In this document: in pieces, positions 1-5,623 of the stretch
Layout: each line of letters begins with the position of its first letter
How positions within the stretch are numbered: position 1 is the first letter of the stretch
Assembly (NCBI GenBank): GCA_947074265.1
Contig: CAMTPD010000115.1
Location: 1-5,884 of the forward strand
Direction: 5' to 3'
From: an uncultured Porphyromonadaceae bacterium
Lineage (GTDB): Bacteria > Bacteroidota > Bacteroidia > Bacteroidales > CAMTPD01
Length of the DNA: 5,884 nt
Notes under the pieces: model-generated
What the model saw: only the letters and a program-made list of their open reading frames with translations
Told to the model about the DNA's origin: nothing
Databases searched by the model: none
Made by a program: the position numbers and the translations under genes

Positions 1-2
1 GG

Positions 3-929
3 TTATTCAATCACATAGACTAGTGTCGCATTTACAGGCGCCCAGTCATAAATAAACTTAGCATGAGAAGTCGCATTACGAACACACATGTGCGAACGCG
101 GGGTAGTTCCCAATGTTGAACTATATTCTATCATTTCAGTATGTGGTACATTTACAGGAACGCCATGAATATAAGCACCATCACTAAATCTGATTGCATA
201 AGGAGCATATCCACCTATTTCATTTGATCCATCTTTAAGATAAACCATCTTGGCAAGCTTATGCTGCAACACATATATACCTAGCGGAGTTGCTTCTTTG
301 TAAGGCGGATGATCTAATCCGGTAGTTGCAGGATTTTTACTTCTAACAAGCCATACACTATCTACATATTCGAGAGTCACAATGTTTTGATTTTTGCGAT
401 CTACAAAAATTACCTTATCAAAATGCACCGGACCTAAATCAAATATATATTTCTTCGGTACAAACCACTCTCCTTTTTTTGAAGCTATTGCAATCTTATA
501 ATAATCAAGGCTATCACTTAATATTGCAATTAAAGCTCCATCACGACCATATATCGCAGGTTCAGATAAATCATTCAAATCATAGAGAGGAATGGCTTGA
601 CTTTGGCGTACTCCTAGCGAATCGGTAATATAATTCCACTTCGTTTTGATAAAATCCTTTGTTACGGGGGGCTTACCTATCGTATTCTTCACATTTTGCA
701 AGAATCCAAAAGCTAAGTATTCGTGTTCGAAGTTATCAATATTGCGCAATCCTTCTTTAATCTTAGTCCATTGAATCTCGCGCTCTTCTTTATCATATTT
801 GTAAGTATCATCTAATGTATATTTGTCATACAACAAGTCTTCCTTGATGCGTATACTATCCGATGCTTGTGAATACATGGATGACATACCAACAAATAAA
901 CAATAAACAAGTATTCCCCTCATTTTCAT
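3..929 (-). CDS. Exported L,D-transpeptidase (YkuD domain) with probable SH3-like domain
   Basis: This 308-residue protein is likely a periplasmic or envelope L,D-transpeptidase, the enzyme family that makes 3-3 peptidoglycan cross-links or attaches proteins to peptidoglycan through an active-site cysteine. The N terminus (residues 1-22) is a signal peptide: MKMR, a hydrophobic stretch, then SQAS. Residues ~110-162 look like a bacterial SH3-type segment (AIPLYDLNDLSEPAIYGRDG... GEWFVPKKYI). The YkuD domain runs from ~170 to the end, with TPLGIY at 224-229, the first catalytic histidine in IHGVP (H255), and the active-site motif SHMCVRN at 279-285 (H280, C282, R284). The family consensus has glycine where M281 sits; all other key residues are present. 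The start at 929 is supported by a GGAGG ribosome binding site; a second in-frame ATG lies two codons downstream. The gene is divergent from the GtrA gene. Exact substrate and family member are not determinable. Confidence 0.87.
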   Translation of the reverse strand: MKMRGILVYCLFVGMSSMYSQASDSIRIKEDLLYDKYTLDDTYKYDKEEREIQWTKIKEGLRNIDNFEHEYLAFGFLQNVKNTIGKPPVTKDFIKTKWNYITDSLGVRQSQAIPLYDLNDLSEPAIYGRDGALIAILSDSLDYYKIAIASKKGEWFVPKKYIFDLGPVHFDKVIFVDRKNQNIVTLEYVDSVWLVRSKNPATTGLDHPPYKEATPLGIYVLQHKLAKMVYLKDGSNEIGGYAPYAIRFSDGAYIHGVPVNVPHTEMIEYSSTLGTTPRSHMCVRNATSHAKFIYDWAPVNATLVYVIE

Positions 930-936
930 AATAGAT

Positions 937-941
937 CCTCC
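937..941 (-). promoter_or_regulatory. Ribosome binding site of the L,D-transpeptidase
   Basis: On the minus strand this reads AAGGAGGATCTATTATG, a strong GGAGG Shine-Dalgarno sequence seven bases before the start codon at 929. It stands out because the other genes here have A-rich leaders with no such site. It decides the start in favour of 929 over the ATG two codons further in. Confidence 0.75.
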
Positions 942-986
942 TTTTAAGTTATTCAGGAAGAGAGTGCTATTTCATTCTGTATATTA

Positions 987-1014
987 CAAAGATATAGAAT
1001 ATTACAACGACAAA
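987..1014 (-). promoter_or_regulatory. Predicted Bacteroidota-type promoter of the L,D-transpeptidase
   Basis: On the minus strand, TATCTTTG (987-994) matches the Bacteroidota -7 consensus TAnnTTTG in every fixed base, and a TTTG (1011-1014) lies upstream as a -33 box. The 16-base spacer is slightly shorter than usual. Transcription would start near 980, giving an untranslated leader of roughly 50 bases before the start at 929. The motif match is seen directly; activity is inferred. Confidence 0.5.
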
Positions 1015-1136
1015 TATTGCATTATATCCTTTTGTATATATTTAATATCCAATACAAACTCTCCCCTTTTATTCTTATTTAAATTTAGCAGAAGAGACCA
1101 TCTCCTCCTTCTTATTAACAAGAACAAGCAAGTGTT

Positions 1137-1152
1137 TTTGTAAGTTTGTAAG
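1137..1152. repeat. Tandem 8-base direct repeat, two copies of TTTGTAAG
   Basis: Two perfect head-to-tail copies of TTTGTAAG lie about 90 bases upstream of the GtrA start. Their junction creates TAAGTTTG (1141-1148), a full match to the Bacteroidota -7 consensus TAnnTTTG. No TTTG sits 17-23 bases upstream of it, so a promoter here is possible but weakly supported. Confidence 0.4.
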
Positions 1153-1241
1153 AATAACCAATAAAATAACGAAAGCACTCTAATATTGATATTTGTGATA
1201 AAATTTAAAGTATCTTTACTTTCTAATCGTATAAGCAGAAC

Positions 1242-1646
1242 ATGGATCTATCATCTACATTCAAGAAAATAAATGCACCCACTAAACAAGGTCAGTTTAT
1301 TCGTTTTATCATTGTCGGAACAATAATTACCGCAATTTTATATTTAGTATACCTTCCACTAACACATCTTTTTTCTCCTAGTTTATCATATACTTTAGCT
1401 TCAATAGTAAGTATTACATCCAACTTTTTTCTTACTTCTTATTTCACCTTTAAACAGAAGCCTTCTTTGCAAAAAAGCATTGGATTTTTGATGCAGCAAG
1501 GTTTTAACTACGTCATGCAGCTTGGATTTCTTAATCTATTTATCTGGCTTGGGATACCCAAAGAATTTGCACCATTTCCTGTGTTTGTAATAGCTCTACC
1601 TCTTAATTTTCTATTACTCCGCTTTGTATTTAAACATACGAAATAA
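1242..1646 (+). CDS. GtrA-family four-helix membrane protein
   Basis: This 134-residue protein has the length and layout of the GtrA family (Pfam PF04138), small inner-membrane proteins thought to move lipid-linked sugars across the membrane for cell-surface glycosylation. A short charged N terminus is followed by four hydrophobic segments at about 19-43, 48-67, 82-103 and 110-130. The first contains the typical opening FIRFIIVGT (19-27). The second runs into NFFLTSYFTF (61-70), the family's NF...F signature, and a similar NFLLLRFVF closes the fourth (122-130). The C terminus is KHTK. GtrA genes often neighbour a glycosyltransferase; none is seen here, and the next gene encodes an unrelated small acidic protein. 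The start has no Shine-Dalgarno sequence, only an A-rich leader. Family assignment is fairly firm; the transported substrate is unknown. Confidence 0.82.
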   Translation: MDLSSTFKKINAPTKQGQFIRFIIVGTIITAILYLVYLPLTHLFSPSLSYTLASIVSITSNFFLTSYFTFKQKPSLQKSIGFLMQQGFNYVMQLGFLNLFIWLGIPKEFAPFPVFVIALPLNFLLLRFVFKHTK

Positions 1647-1675
1647 TTATAATCAGAAAATTCTTAATCGAATGA

Positions 1676-1739
1676 ACAATTACGAAAATAATGGCTTATA
1701 TCAGTAATGAACTGATAAAATCACATAAAATGTAATTGT
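1676..1739. repeat. Nested inverted repeats just upstream of the small acidic gene
   Basis: An inner perfect inverted repeat, TATCAGT (1699-1705) and ACTGATA (1711-1717) with a five-base spacer, lies inside an outer perfect 8-base pair, ACAATTAC (1676-1683) and GTAATTGT (1732-1739). The outer right arm ends one base before the ATG at 1741. The inner palindrome has no run of T after it on either strand, so it does not look like a terminator for the GtrA gene. It could be a protein binding site, or an RNA fold that covers the start region. At AT-rich composition an 8-base pairing can arise by chance. Confidence 0.4.
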
Positions 1740-1740
1740 C

Positions 1741-1920
1741 ATGGATGATAACAAAGAAAAAAGATTTAATCCGGAAACAAACGAAATAGAATACTTCAAC
1801 AGTGCCACCGGAGAATGGGTAACTAAAGATGAATATTACGCTTGGTTACAAAGTCAAGATGATCCGGAGGCAGCACCGGATATTTGGAGTGAAGAGCATT
1901 CTGAGATCGAAGAATTATAA
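1741..1920 (+). CDS. Small, very acidic hypothetical protein (59 aa)
   Basis: An ATG at 1741 opens a frame of 59 codons ending in TAA at 1918-1920. I do not recognise the family. The protein has 18 Asp/Glu against only 4 Lys/Arg (net about -14), and no signal peptide or membrane segment, so it is probably cytosolic. Its first half is patterned (FNPETNEIEYFNSATGEW, 9-26), then TKDEYYAWLQSQ (28-39), then an acidic tail rich in D, E and P with W49. The three tryptophans and several aromatics suggest a small folded protein rather than a chance frame. An in-frame stop at 1726-1728 rules out a longer 5' end. There is no Shine-Dalgarno site. It lies 94 bases after the GtrA gene and could be co-transcribed with it or driven from the inverted-repeat region. 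Confidence 0.65.
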   Translation: MDDNKEKRFNPETNEIEYFNSATGEWVTKDEYYAWLQSQDDPEAAPDIWSEEHSEIEEL

Positions 1921-1965
1921 TCTTCTTTCGAAATAGAAATCTAGAAATGTCTTTTTTGTTTTTGC

Positions 1966-1994
1966 TTTGCTAAATAAAGAAGGCTATAATTTCT
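1966..1994 (+). promoter_or_regulatory. Weak candidate promoter of the first NlpE-like lipoprotein
   Basis: A TTTG at 1966-1969 is followed after 17 bases by TAATTTCT (1987-1994), which matches four of the six fixed bases of TAnnTTTG. The run from 1951 to 1969 holds two further TTTG motifs (1955-1958, 1961-1964). This is the best candidate in the 106-base gap between the small acidic gene and the lipoprotein start, but it is weak. Confidence 0.25.
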
Positions 1995-2026
1995 TTATGC
2001 ATTACGATTATCGTTCCGAAGATCTT

Positions 2027-2755
2027 ATGAAAAAACTAGTTTACATTGTAGGAGCTATATTGGTTATGGCTTCCTGTTCCCAAGGGAAAAAAGCATCAAG
2101 TGAAGAATCTGTTTCTACAACACCTCCTACACCTCAAGAGTTAGCTGCAGAAAATAATTATCCGGCATCACCCGGACCTGTTAACATAGCAGAGTCTAAT
2201 TTCTATTTCTGCGGAGAAGTTAGTTCCGACGCAAATGGTAGTTATTTTACCGATTGTGCTACGGGGGCTAAAATTCCAATTGCTAAATCTGGAGATTATG
2301 ATGATGTTGCAAAAGAATATACTCAAATGCAACCCAAAGGCGAAAAACCTGTGTTAGGTGAGTTCAGAGGCTATTTTATGCCTAACGACAAAGGTATTCA
2401 GCAACTTGTAATATCAGATATTTCCGGATGGAGACAAGATGAAACTTGTTCAACACAGAAAAATATCACTGGAACATATCTATGCATGATGCCTTCGAAA
2501 GAAAAAGCAACTGAAGAGATGACGCTAACTGTAAGCAAAGATTACGAGTTTTCCGTTGTTACTTTTAATTTAAAAGACAGGAAGCAAACATCAAAAGTTG
2601 ACGGTTCTTGGAATCTAGTTCAAACAGATCAAGCAGCTTTGAATTACACGATGCAAGACTCAACATTATCTCATACTGCAACTATCAACTACAGTAATAA
2701 TACAATTAGCTGGACTGATAATGGCGGTACAACATTCACTTTTACTAAAAAGTAA
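2027..2755 (+). CDS. NlpE-like lipoprotein, copy 1 (OB domain first, barrel second)
   Basis: This 242-residue lipoprotein has a signal peptide MKKLVYIVGAILVMASC with lipidation at C17; the lipobox has Met at -3. The start at 2027 is chosen because it gives a normal lipoprotein signal; the frame is open upstream to a TTG at 1967. After a Pro/Ser/Thr-rich linker (18-50), residues ~52-141 match the OB domain at the C-terminal end of E. coli NlpE: FTDCATG (74-80), GEKPVL (105-110) and QDETC (137-141), in the same order and spacing. C77 and C141 correspond to the E. coli disulfide. Residues ~145-242 (NITGTYLC... LTLTVSKDYEF... GSWNLV) look like the NlpE N-terminal barrel, which in E. coli comes first. 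C62 and C153 are extra cysteines. No acidic surface-export signal follows C17 (SQGKK), so it probably faces the periplasm. In E. coli NlpE signals to the Cpx system; that role is not shown here. Confidence 0.75.
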   Translation: MKKLVYIVGAILVMASCSQGKKASSEESVSTTPPTPQELAAENNYPASPGPVNIAESNFYFCGEVSSDANGSYFTDCATGAKIPIAKSGDYDDVAKEYTQMQPKGEKPVLGEFRGYFMPNDKGIQQLVISDISGWRQDETCSTQKNITGTYLCMMPSKEKATEEMTLTVSKDYEFSVVTFNLKDRKQTSKVDGSWNLVQTDQAALNYTMQDSTLSHTATINYSNNTISWTDNGGTTFTFTKK

Positions 2756-2800
2756 AAAGGATTTACTCCTTTCGTGATTAAATAAATATATCTATTCTTA

Positions 2801-2834
2801 AGAAAGAGAGGCTCGAGACTGAGTCTCTCTTTTT
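2801..2834 (+). terminator. Rho-independent terminator after lipoprotein copy 1
   Basis: AAAGAGAGGCTC (2803-2814) pairs with GAGTCTCTCTTT (2821-2832) over twelve positions with one G-U pair and a six-base loop; two more weak pairs extend the base. A T run (2831-2834) ends the arm. It lies about 50 bases past the stop codon. A smaller hairpin, AAAGGA / TCCTTT (2756-2772), sits directly after the stop but has no T tail. Confidence 0.78.
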
Positions 2835-2866
2835 GCATTTATATAAGCAAGATTTTTTTACATTCG
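2832..2866 (+). promoter_or_regulatory. Candidate promoter of lipoprotein copy 2
   Basis: A TTTG (2832-2835), made by the T tail of the preceding terminator, is followed after 23 bases by TACATTCG (2859-2866), which matches five of the six fixed bases of the TAnnTTTG -7 consensus. The leader to the ATG at 2944 would be about 70 bases. The spacer is at the long end of the usual range. Its presence agrees with the strong terminator just upstream, which makes the two lipoproteins separate units. Confidence 0.3.
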
Positions 2867-2943
2867 AAATAACACTTGTGATGCAACTTAAAACAGAGCT
2901 TCTTGTTTTAATAAAAAACTATCTAAAACAAAAACAACAGATT

Positions 2944-3684
2944 ATGAAAAAGACACTTCTTACATTGAGTGCAGTAGCTGCATTTGTTTTATCTTCATGT
3001 GGTAGCAGTAGCAATGTTCAAAAAACAGGCTCAGCATATACACCTCCTAATAATCAGAAAGTAGAGCCTATAGGCATGGGTATTGGCCCGGTAATCGTTA
3101 GTGAATCTAACTTCTATTATTCAGGGCTATTCTATATGGACAACTTCAATCCTTTCTTTAAAAGTTGTGCAACAGATATGACGATGCCTATTGCTCGTGA
3201 AAATGCATTTCAAACCTTGCTAGATAAATATACGGCAGAAGTACCAACAATGGACAATCCTGTTTTTGTACAATTACGAGGATTCACGCAACCATATACA
3301 GATCAAAATGGGATGACAAAGAATCGTCTTGTTGTATCTTACGTTACAAGTTTAACACAAGACACTGAGTGTCCTGAAGGTGGTAATATTGTAGGTACAT
3401 ATGTCAACTATTTACCAAATCAGCAAGATGCTCAAAACAAAGTAGTATTCACAATTCTACCTAATCATCAATTTACGTGTGCCATCTACAATTTAGCATC
3501 ACAAACCGATCTATATTTGACAAACGGTACTTGGCAACTAACAACAAATCAAGCACTCGACTTATTCTATCAAACAGAAAACCCATATTTATCTCATAAT
3601 TTAATTATTAATTATACCAACACAACGATAAACTGGGTATTAGGTAATGGAACTCAAATCGAGCTTGTAAGAGAGTCTGAATAA
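2944..3684 (+). CDS. NlpE-like lipoprotein, copy 2 (tandem paralogue)
   Basis: This 246-residue lipoprotein is a paralogue of its upstream neighbour. The signal peptide is MKKTLLTLSAVAAFVLSSC with lipidation at C19 in a good lipobox (LSSC). The start at 2944 follows an A-rich leader; the frame is open further up to a TTG at 2833 and an ATG at 2881, but only 2944 begins a lipoprotein signal. The two copies share SESNFYY / AESNFYF (53-59 here), F.SCAT...PIA (72-85), QDTEC (139-143), GGNIVGTY / KNITGTY (146-153), NGTWQL / DGSWNL and LSH...INY...I.W near the C terminus. Residues ~54-143 correspond to the NlpE OB domain, with C75 and C143 as the expected disulfide. Residues ~147-246 are barrel-like. 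The second cysteine pair of copy 1 is missing: Ser and Asn stand in its place. C179 is private to this copy. The function is unknown; a redox- or folding-sensitive envelope role is an inference. Confidence 0.73.
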   Translation: MKKTLLTLSAVAAFVLSSCGSSSNVQKTGSAYTPPNNQKVEPIGMGIGPVIVSESNFYYSGLFYMDNFNPFFKSCATDMTMPIARENAFQTLLDKYTAEVPTMDNPVFVQLRGFTQPYTDQNGMTKNRLVVSYVTSLTQDTECPEGGNIVGTYVNYLPNQQDAQNKVVFTILPNHQFTCAIYNLASQTDLYLTNGTWQLTTNQALDLFYQTENPYLSHNLIINYTNTTINWVLGNGTQIELVRESE

Positions 3685-3705
3685 TATTTTACAACAAATA
3701 CTTAC

Positions 3706-3745
3706 AAAACGAGGTCATCATCACACAATGACCTCGTTTTTTTTT
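3706..3745 (+). terminator. Rho-independent terminator after lipoprotein copy 2
   Basis: A perfect 13-base stem, AAAACGAGGTCAT (3706-3718) with ATGACCTCGTTTT (3728-3740), has a nine-base loop and a run of nine T (3737-3745). It is a textbook terminator 22 bases past the stop codon. Confidence 0.92.
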
Positions 3746-3755
3746 GTTTACACAC

Positions 3756-3794
3756 AAAAAAAACAGGCCGCCTCTTATAAAGAATGCGACCTGT
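3756..3794 (-). terminator. Rho-independent terminator of the acyl-CoA ligase
   Basis: On the minus strand ACAGGTCGC (3794-3786) pairs with GCGGCCTGT (3771-3763) over nine positions with one U-G pair and a 14-base loop. A run of eight T (plus-strand A, 3756-3763) begins with the last stem base. It lies about 32 bases past the ligase stop and back to back with the terminator of the convergent lipoprotein gene. Confidence 0.82.
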
Positions 3795-3825
3795 ACTATT
3801 GAATCAACCTATAAAGAGCTTTCCC

Positions 3826-5493
3826 TTAGTTTTGATATAAGAAGCGTTTTATTTTATGCGTAGGAGTCTTTTCGAACGGACTATTCATCAATACCATCTC
3901 CTGTACTTGTGAGTATCGATTGAGATGTGCGTTAAGCTTTTTCTTCAACTCTACTGCATAATTGTCTAAGCGCCCTTGCAACTCCTCTTGCTTAAAAGAA
4001 GCCAGTTGTTTAAACGCATCGTATTTCTTAGCCAAGTTCTCCGGATTAATATACACTTTGGCTATAATACGACCACGCTTTTCGTATACAACAGACTCTT
4101 CTACACCGTCCATCGTATTCAATACAGATTCGATTTCCTCCGGATATATGTTTTCTCCGCTCGGACCTAAGATCATATTCTTAGAGCGTCCACGAATATA
4201 CAAGTTTCCATTCTTCATCTCTGCCAGATCCCCAGTACTGAACCATCCATCCGGTGAAAGCACTTGACGTGTTTGCTCCGTATCTTTAAAATAACCACGC
4301 ATCACGCCTCTTCCTTTTACGACAACCTCACCTTCTACCGCCTTGTCATTCGGTTTACGAATCATATAACTCACCCCTTCAAGCGGAGGTCCTACCGAAC
4401 GAAACTTGACCTTCCCAACTTTCGAACCGAAAATAAGAGAGGCTGTTTCTGTAAGTCCATATCCACAAGAATAAGGCACTGAACCATCCCGTAAGAAACG
4501 CTCGGTAGAAATATCCAAAGGAGCACCGCCAATTCCTAAAAATCGAAGTCTTCCGCCAAACGCTTTTTTCAACATCTTGCCCGCTTTTCGATTCATAAAA
4601 TGATTAATTGGCCACACATGATACATATTACGCATCAAGAAGTTACGTGTCAGCTCGGGACGAATACGAGAAAAGTAAATCTTTTCAATAATCAACGGAA
4701 CAATTAACATCATCGTTGGCTTCACACGCTCCAGTGCACTCATTAAAAGTGTTGGTGTAGGCGGCTTACTCATATAGTAAACACTGGCTCCACGACTTAT
4801 CGGTAAGATAAGTCCCAATACATTTTCATACACATGCGATAATGGCAACACAGATAAGAAACTATCTGTATCGTATACTTCTTGAATTGAACGAACCTTT
4901 TCAGCTACGAAAGTAAGATTCCCATGCGTTAGCATTACCCCTTTTGATCGTCCGGTAGTACCAGACGTATAGATGATACTCGCCAAATCTTCAGACAAAA
5001 CCTCTTCAGGCTCGTAACTTTCAAAATCTTTCGCATTATGTATTGTGGTAAGTCTCTCTTCTTCATCTTCCGTGTCGAAGTGATCAATAAAAAACAAATG
5101 ACCTTTAAAGTTGAGAGCCTCTCCAATACGCTTATAAATACGTTGCGATATAAATAACACTTTCGACTCTGAGTGTTCCAATATATTATTAATCTCGGCT
5201 GCCGAGAAATCGGGAAGAATAGGAACAGCAACAGCACCTCCGTAAGTAATACCCCAAAAAGCAGCACTCCAGTTTGGTGAGTTTTCTCCAAGTAAGGCAA
5301 CTTTATCACCTTTCTCTACATCATGAAATGAGAGATAGAATGAAATTTTACGTGCCAATGCTCCAAGTCCCTTATACGTGATTTTATGTTTCTCTACAAA
5401 CGACAAAGCCAATCGATTCGAGTATTGTTTCACACTTCGGTCGAGCAAATAAGGTAATGTATAGATCTTTTCTTTTGCCATCTTTATATTCAT
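3826..5493 (-). CDS. Long-chain fatty acid-CoA ligase-type AMP-binding enzyme
   Basis: This 555-residue cytosolic enzyme belongs to the adenylate-forming superfamily and most resembles FadD-type ligases, which activate a fatty acid with ATP to an acyl-adenylate and pass it to CoA. All core motifs are present: the P-loop YTSGTTGRSKGV (175-186), LPLSHVYE (216-223), GYGLTET (344-350), GWFSTGDLA (416-424), GRSKNMI...GENIYPEEIE (435-455), and the C-terminal catalytic lysine in THKIKR (K547). The length is normal and complete for the family. The start at 5493 is the first ATG; an ATG four codons downstream (MAKEKIY) is equally possible, and neither has a clear Shine-Dalgarno site. Upstream on the minus strand, AACATTTG (5550-5543) is a partial -7 match with no clear -33 box. 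The gene is transcribed alone and diverges from the HsmA-like gene. Acyl chain length, and CoA versus ACP as acceptor, cannot be read from the sequence. Confidence 0.9.
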   Translation of the reverse strand: MNIKMAKEKIYTLPYLLDRSVKQYSNRLALSFVEKHKITYKGLGALARKISFYLSFHDVEKGDKVALLGENSPNWSAAFWGITYGGAVAVPILPDFSAAEINNILEHSESKVLFISQRIYKRIGEALNFKGHLFFIDHFDTEDEEERLTTIHNAKDFESYEPEEVLSEDLASIIYTSGTTGRSKGVMLTHGNLTFVAEKVRSIQEVYDTDSFLSVLPLSHVYENVLGLILPISRGASVYYMSKPPTPTLLMSALERVKPTMMLIVPLIIEKIYFSRIRPELTRNFLMRNMYHVWPINHFMNRKAGKMLKKAFGGRLRFLGIGGAPLDISTERFLRDGSVPYSCGYGLTETASLIFGSKVGKVKFRSVGPPLEGVSYMIRKPNDKAVEGEVVVKGRGVMRGYFKDTEQTRQVLSPDGWFSTGDLAEMKNGNLYIRGRSKNMILGPSGENIYPEEIESVLNTMDGVEESVVYEKRGRIIAKVYINPENLAKKYDAFKQLASFKQEELQGRLDNYAVELKKKLNAHLNRYSQVQEMVLMNSPFEKTPTHKIKRFLYQN

Positions 5494-5623
5494 TGAATTG
5501 TCTATTCTATATAACGGATCAGAGCAAGAAAATCTTGTATATCAAATGTTATAAAATACGAATAATCACTTTTAAACCATTGATATAGTTCTTTGTTTTA
5601 GATATACAACAAACATTACTATT

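Larger units (their letters stand above)
930..1241. other. Divergent intergenic region between the L,D-transpeptidase and GtrA genes
   Basis: This 312-base AT-rich spacer contains no convincing reading frame. It holds the ribosome binding site and promoter of the minus-strand gene (937-1014) and a tandem 8-base repeat (1137-1152). On the plus strand the only candidates for a GtrA promoter are partial matches to TAnnTTTG: GATATTTG (1188-1195) and TATCTTTA (1211-1218, 15 bases after a TTTG at 1192). Neither is convincing. Confidence 0.6.

Noticed and set aside
1730..1735. Start-stop codon pair ATGTAA upstream of the small acidic gene
   Set aside because: Such a pair is expected by chance in AT-rich DNA and has no ribosome binding site; noted only as part of the leader.
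1967..2026. N-terminal extension of lipoprotein copy 1 from a TTG
   Set aside because: It would bury the lipoprotein signal peptide and begins with a rare start codon; ATG 2027 gives a proper signal.
2756..2772. Hairpin AAAGGA / TCCTTT directly after the stop of copy 1
   Set aside because: The six-base stem has no T run after it; the stronger hairpin at 2801-2834 explains termination.
2833..2943. N-terminal extension of lipoprotein copy 2 from a TTG (or ATG 2881)
   Set aside because: The TTG lies in the T tail of the upstream terminator and the extension would displace the signal peptide that begins at ATG 2944.
3962..4482. Plus-strand open frames at 3962-4267, 3976-4170 and 4264-4482
   Set aside because: They lie wholly inside the well-supported ligase gene on the opposite strand, show no recognisable domain, and are shadows of its codon pattern.
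4935..5309. Minus-strand 124-codon frame inside the ligase gene
   Set aside because: It overlaps the ligase on the same strand in another frame, and its translation looks like out-of-frame coding sequence.
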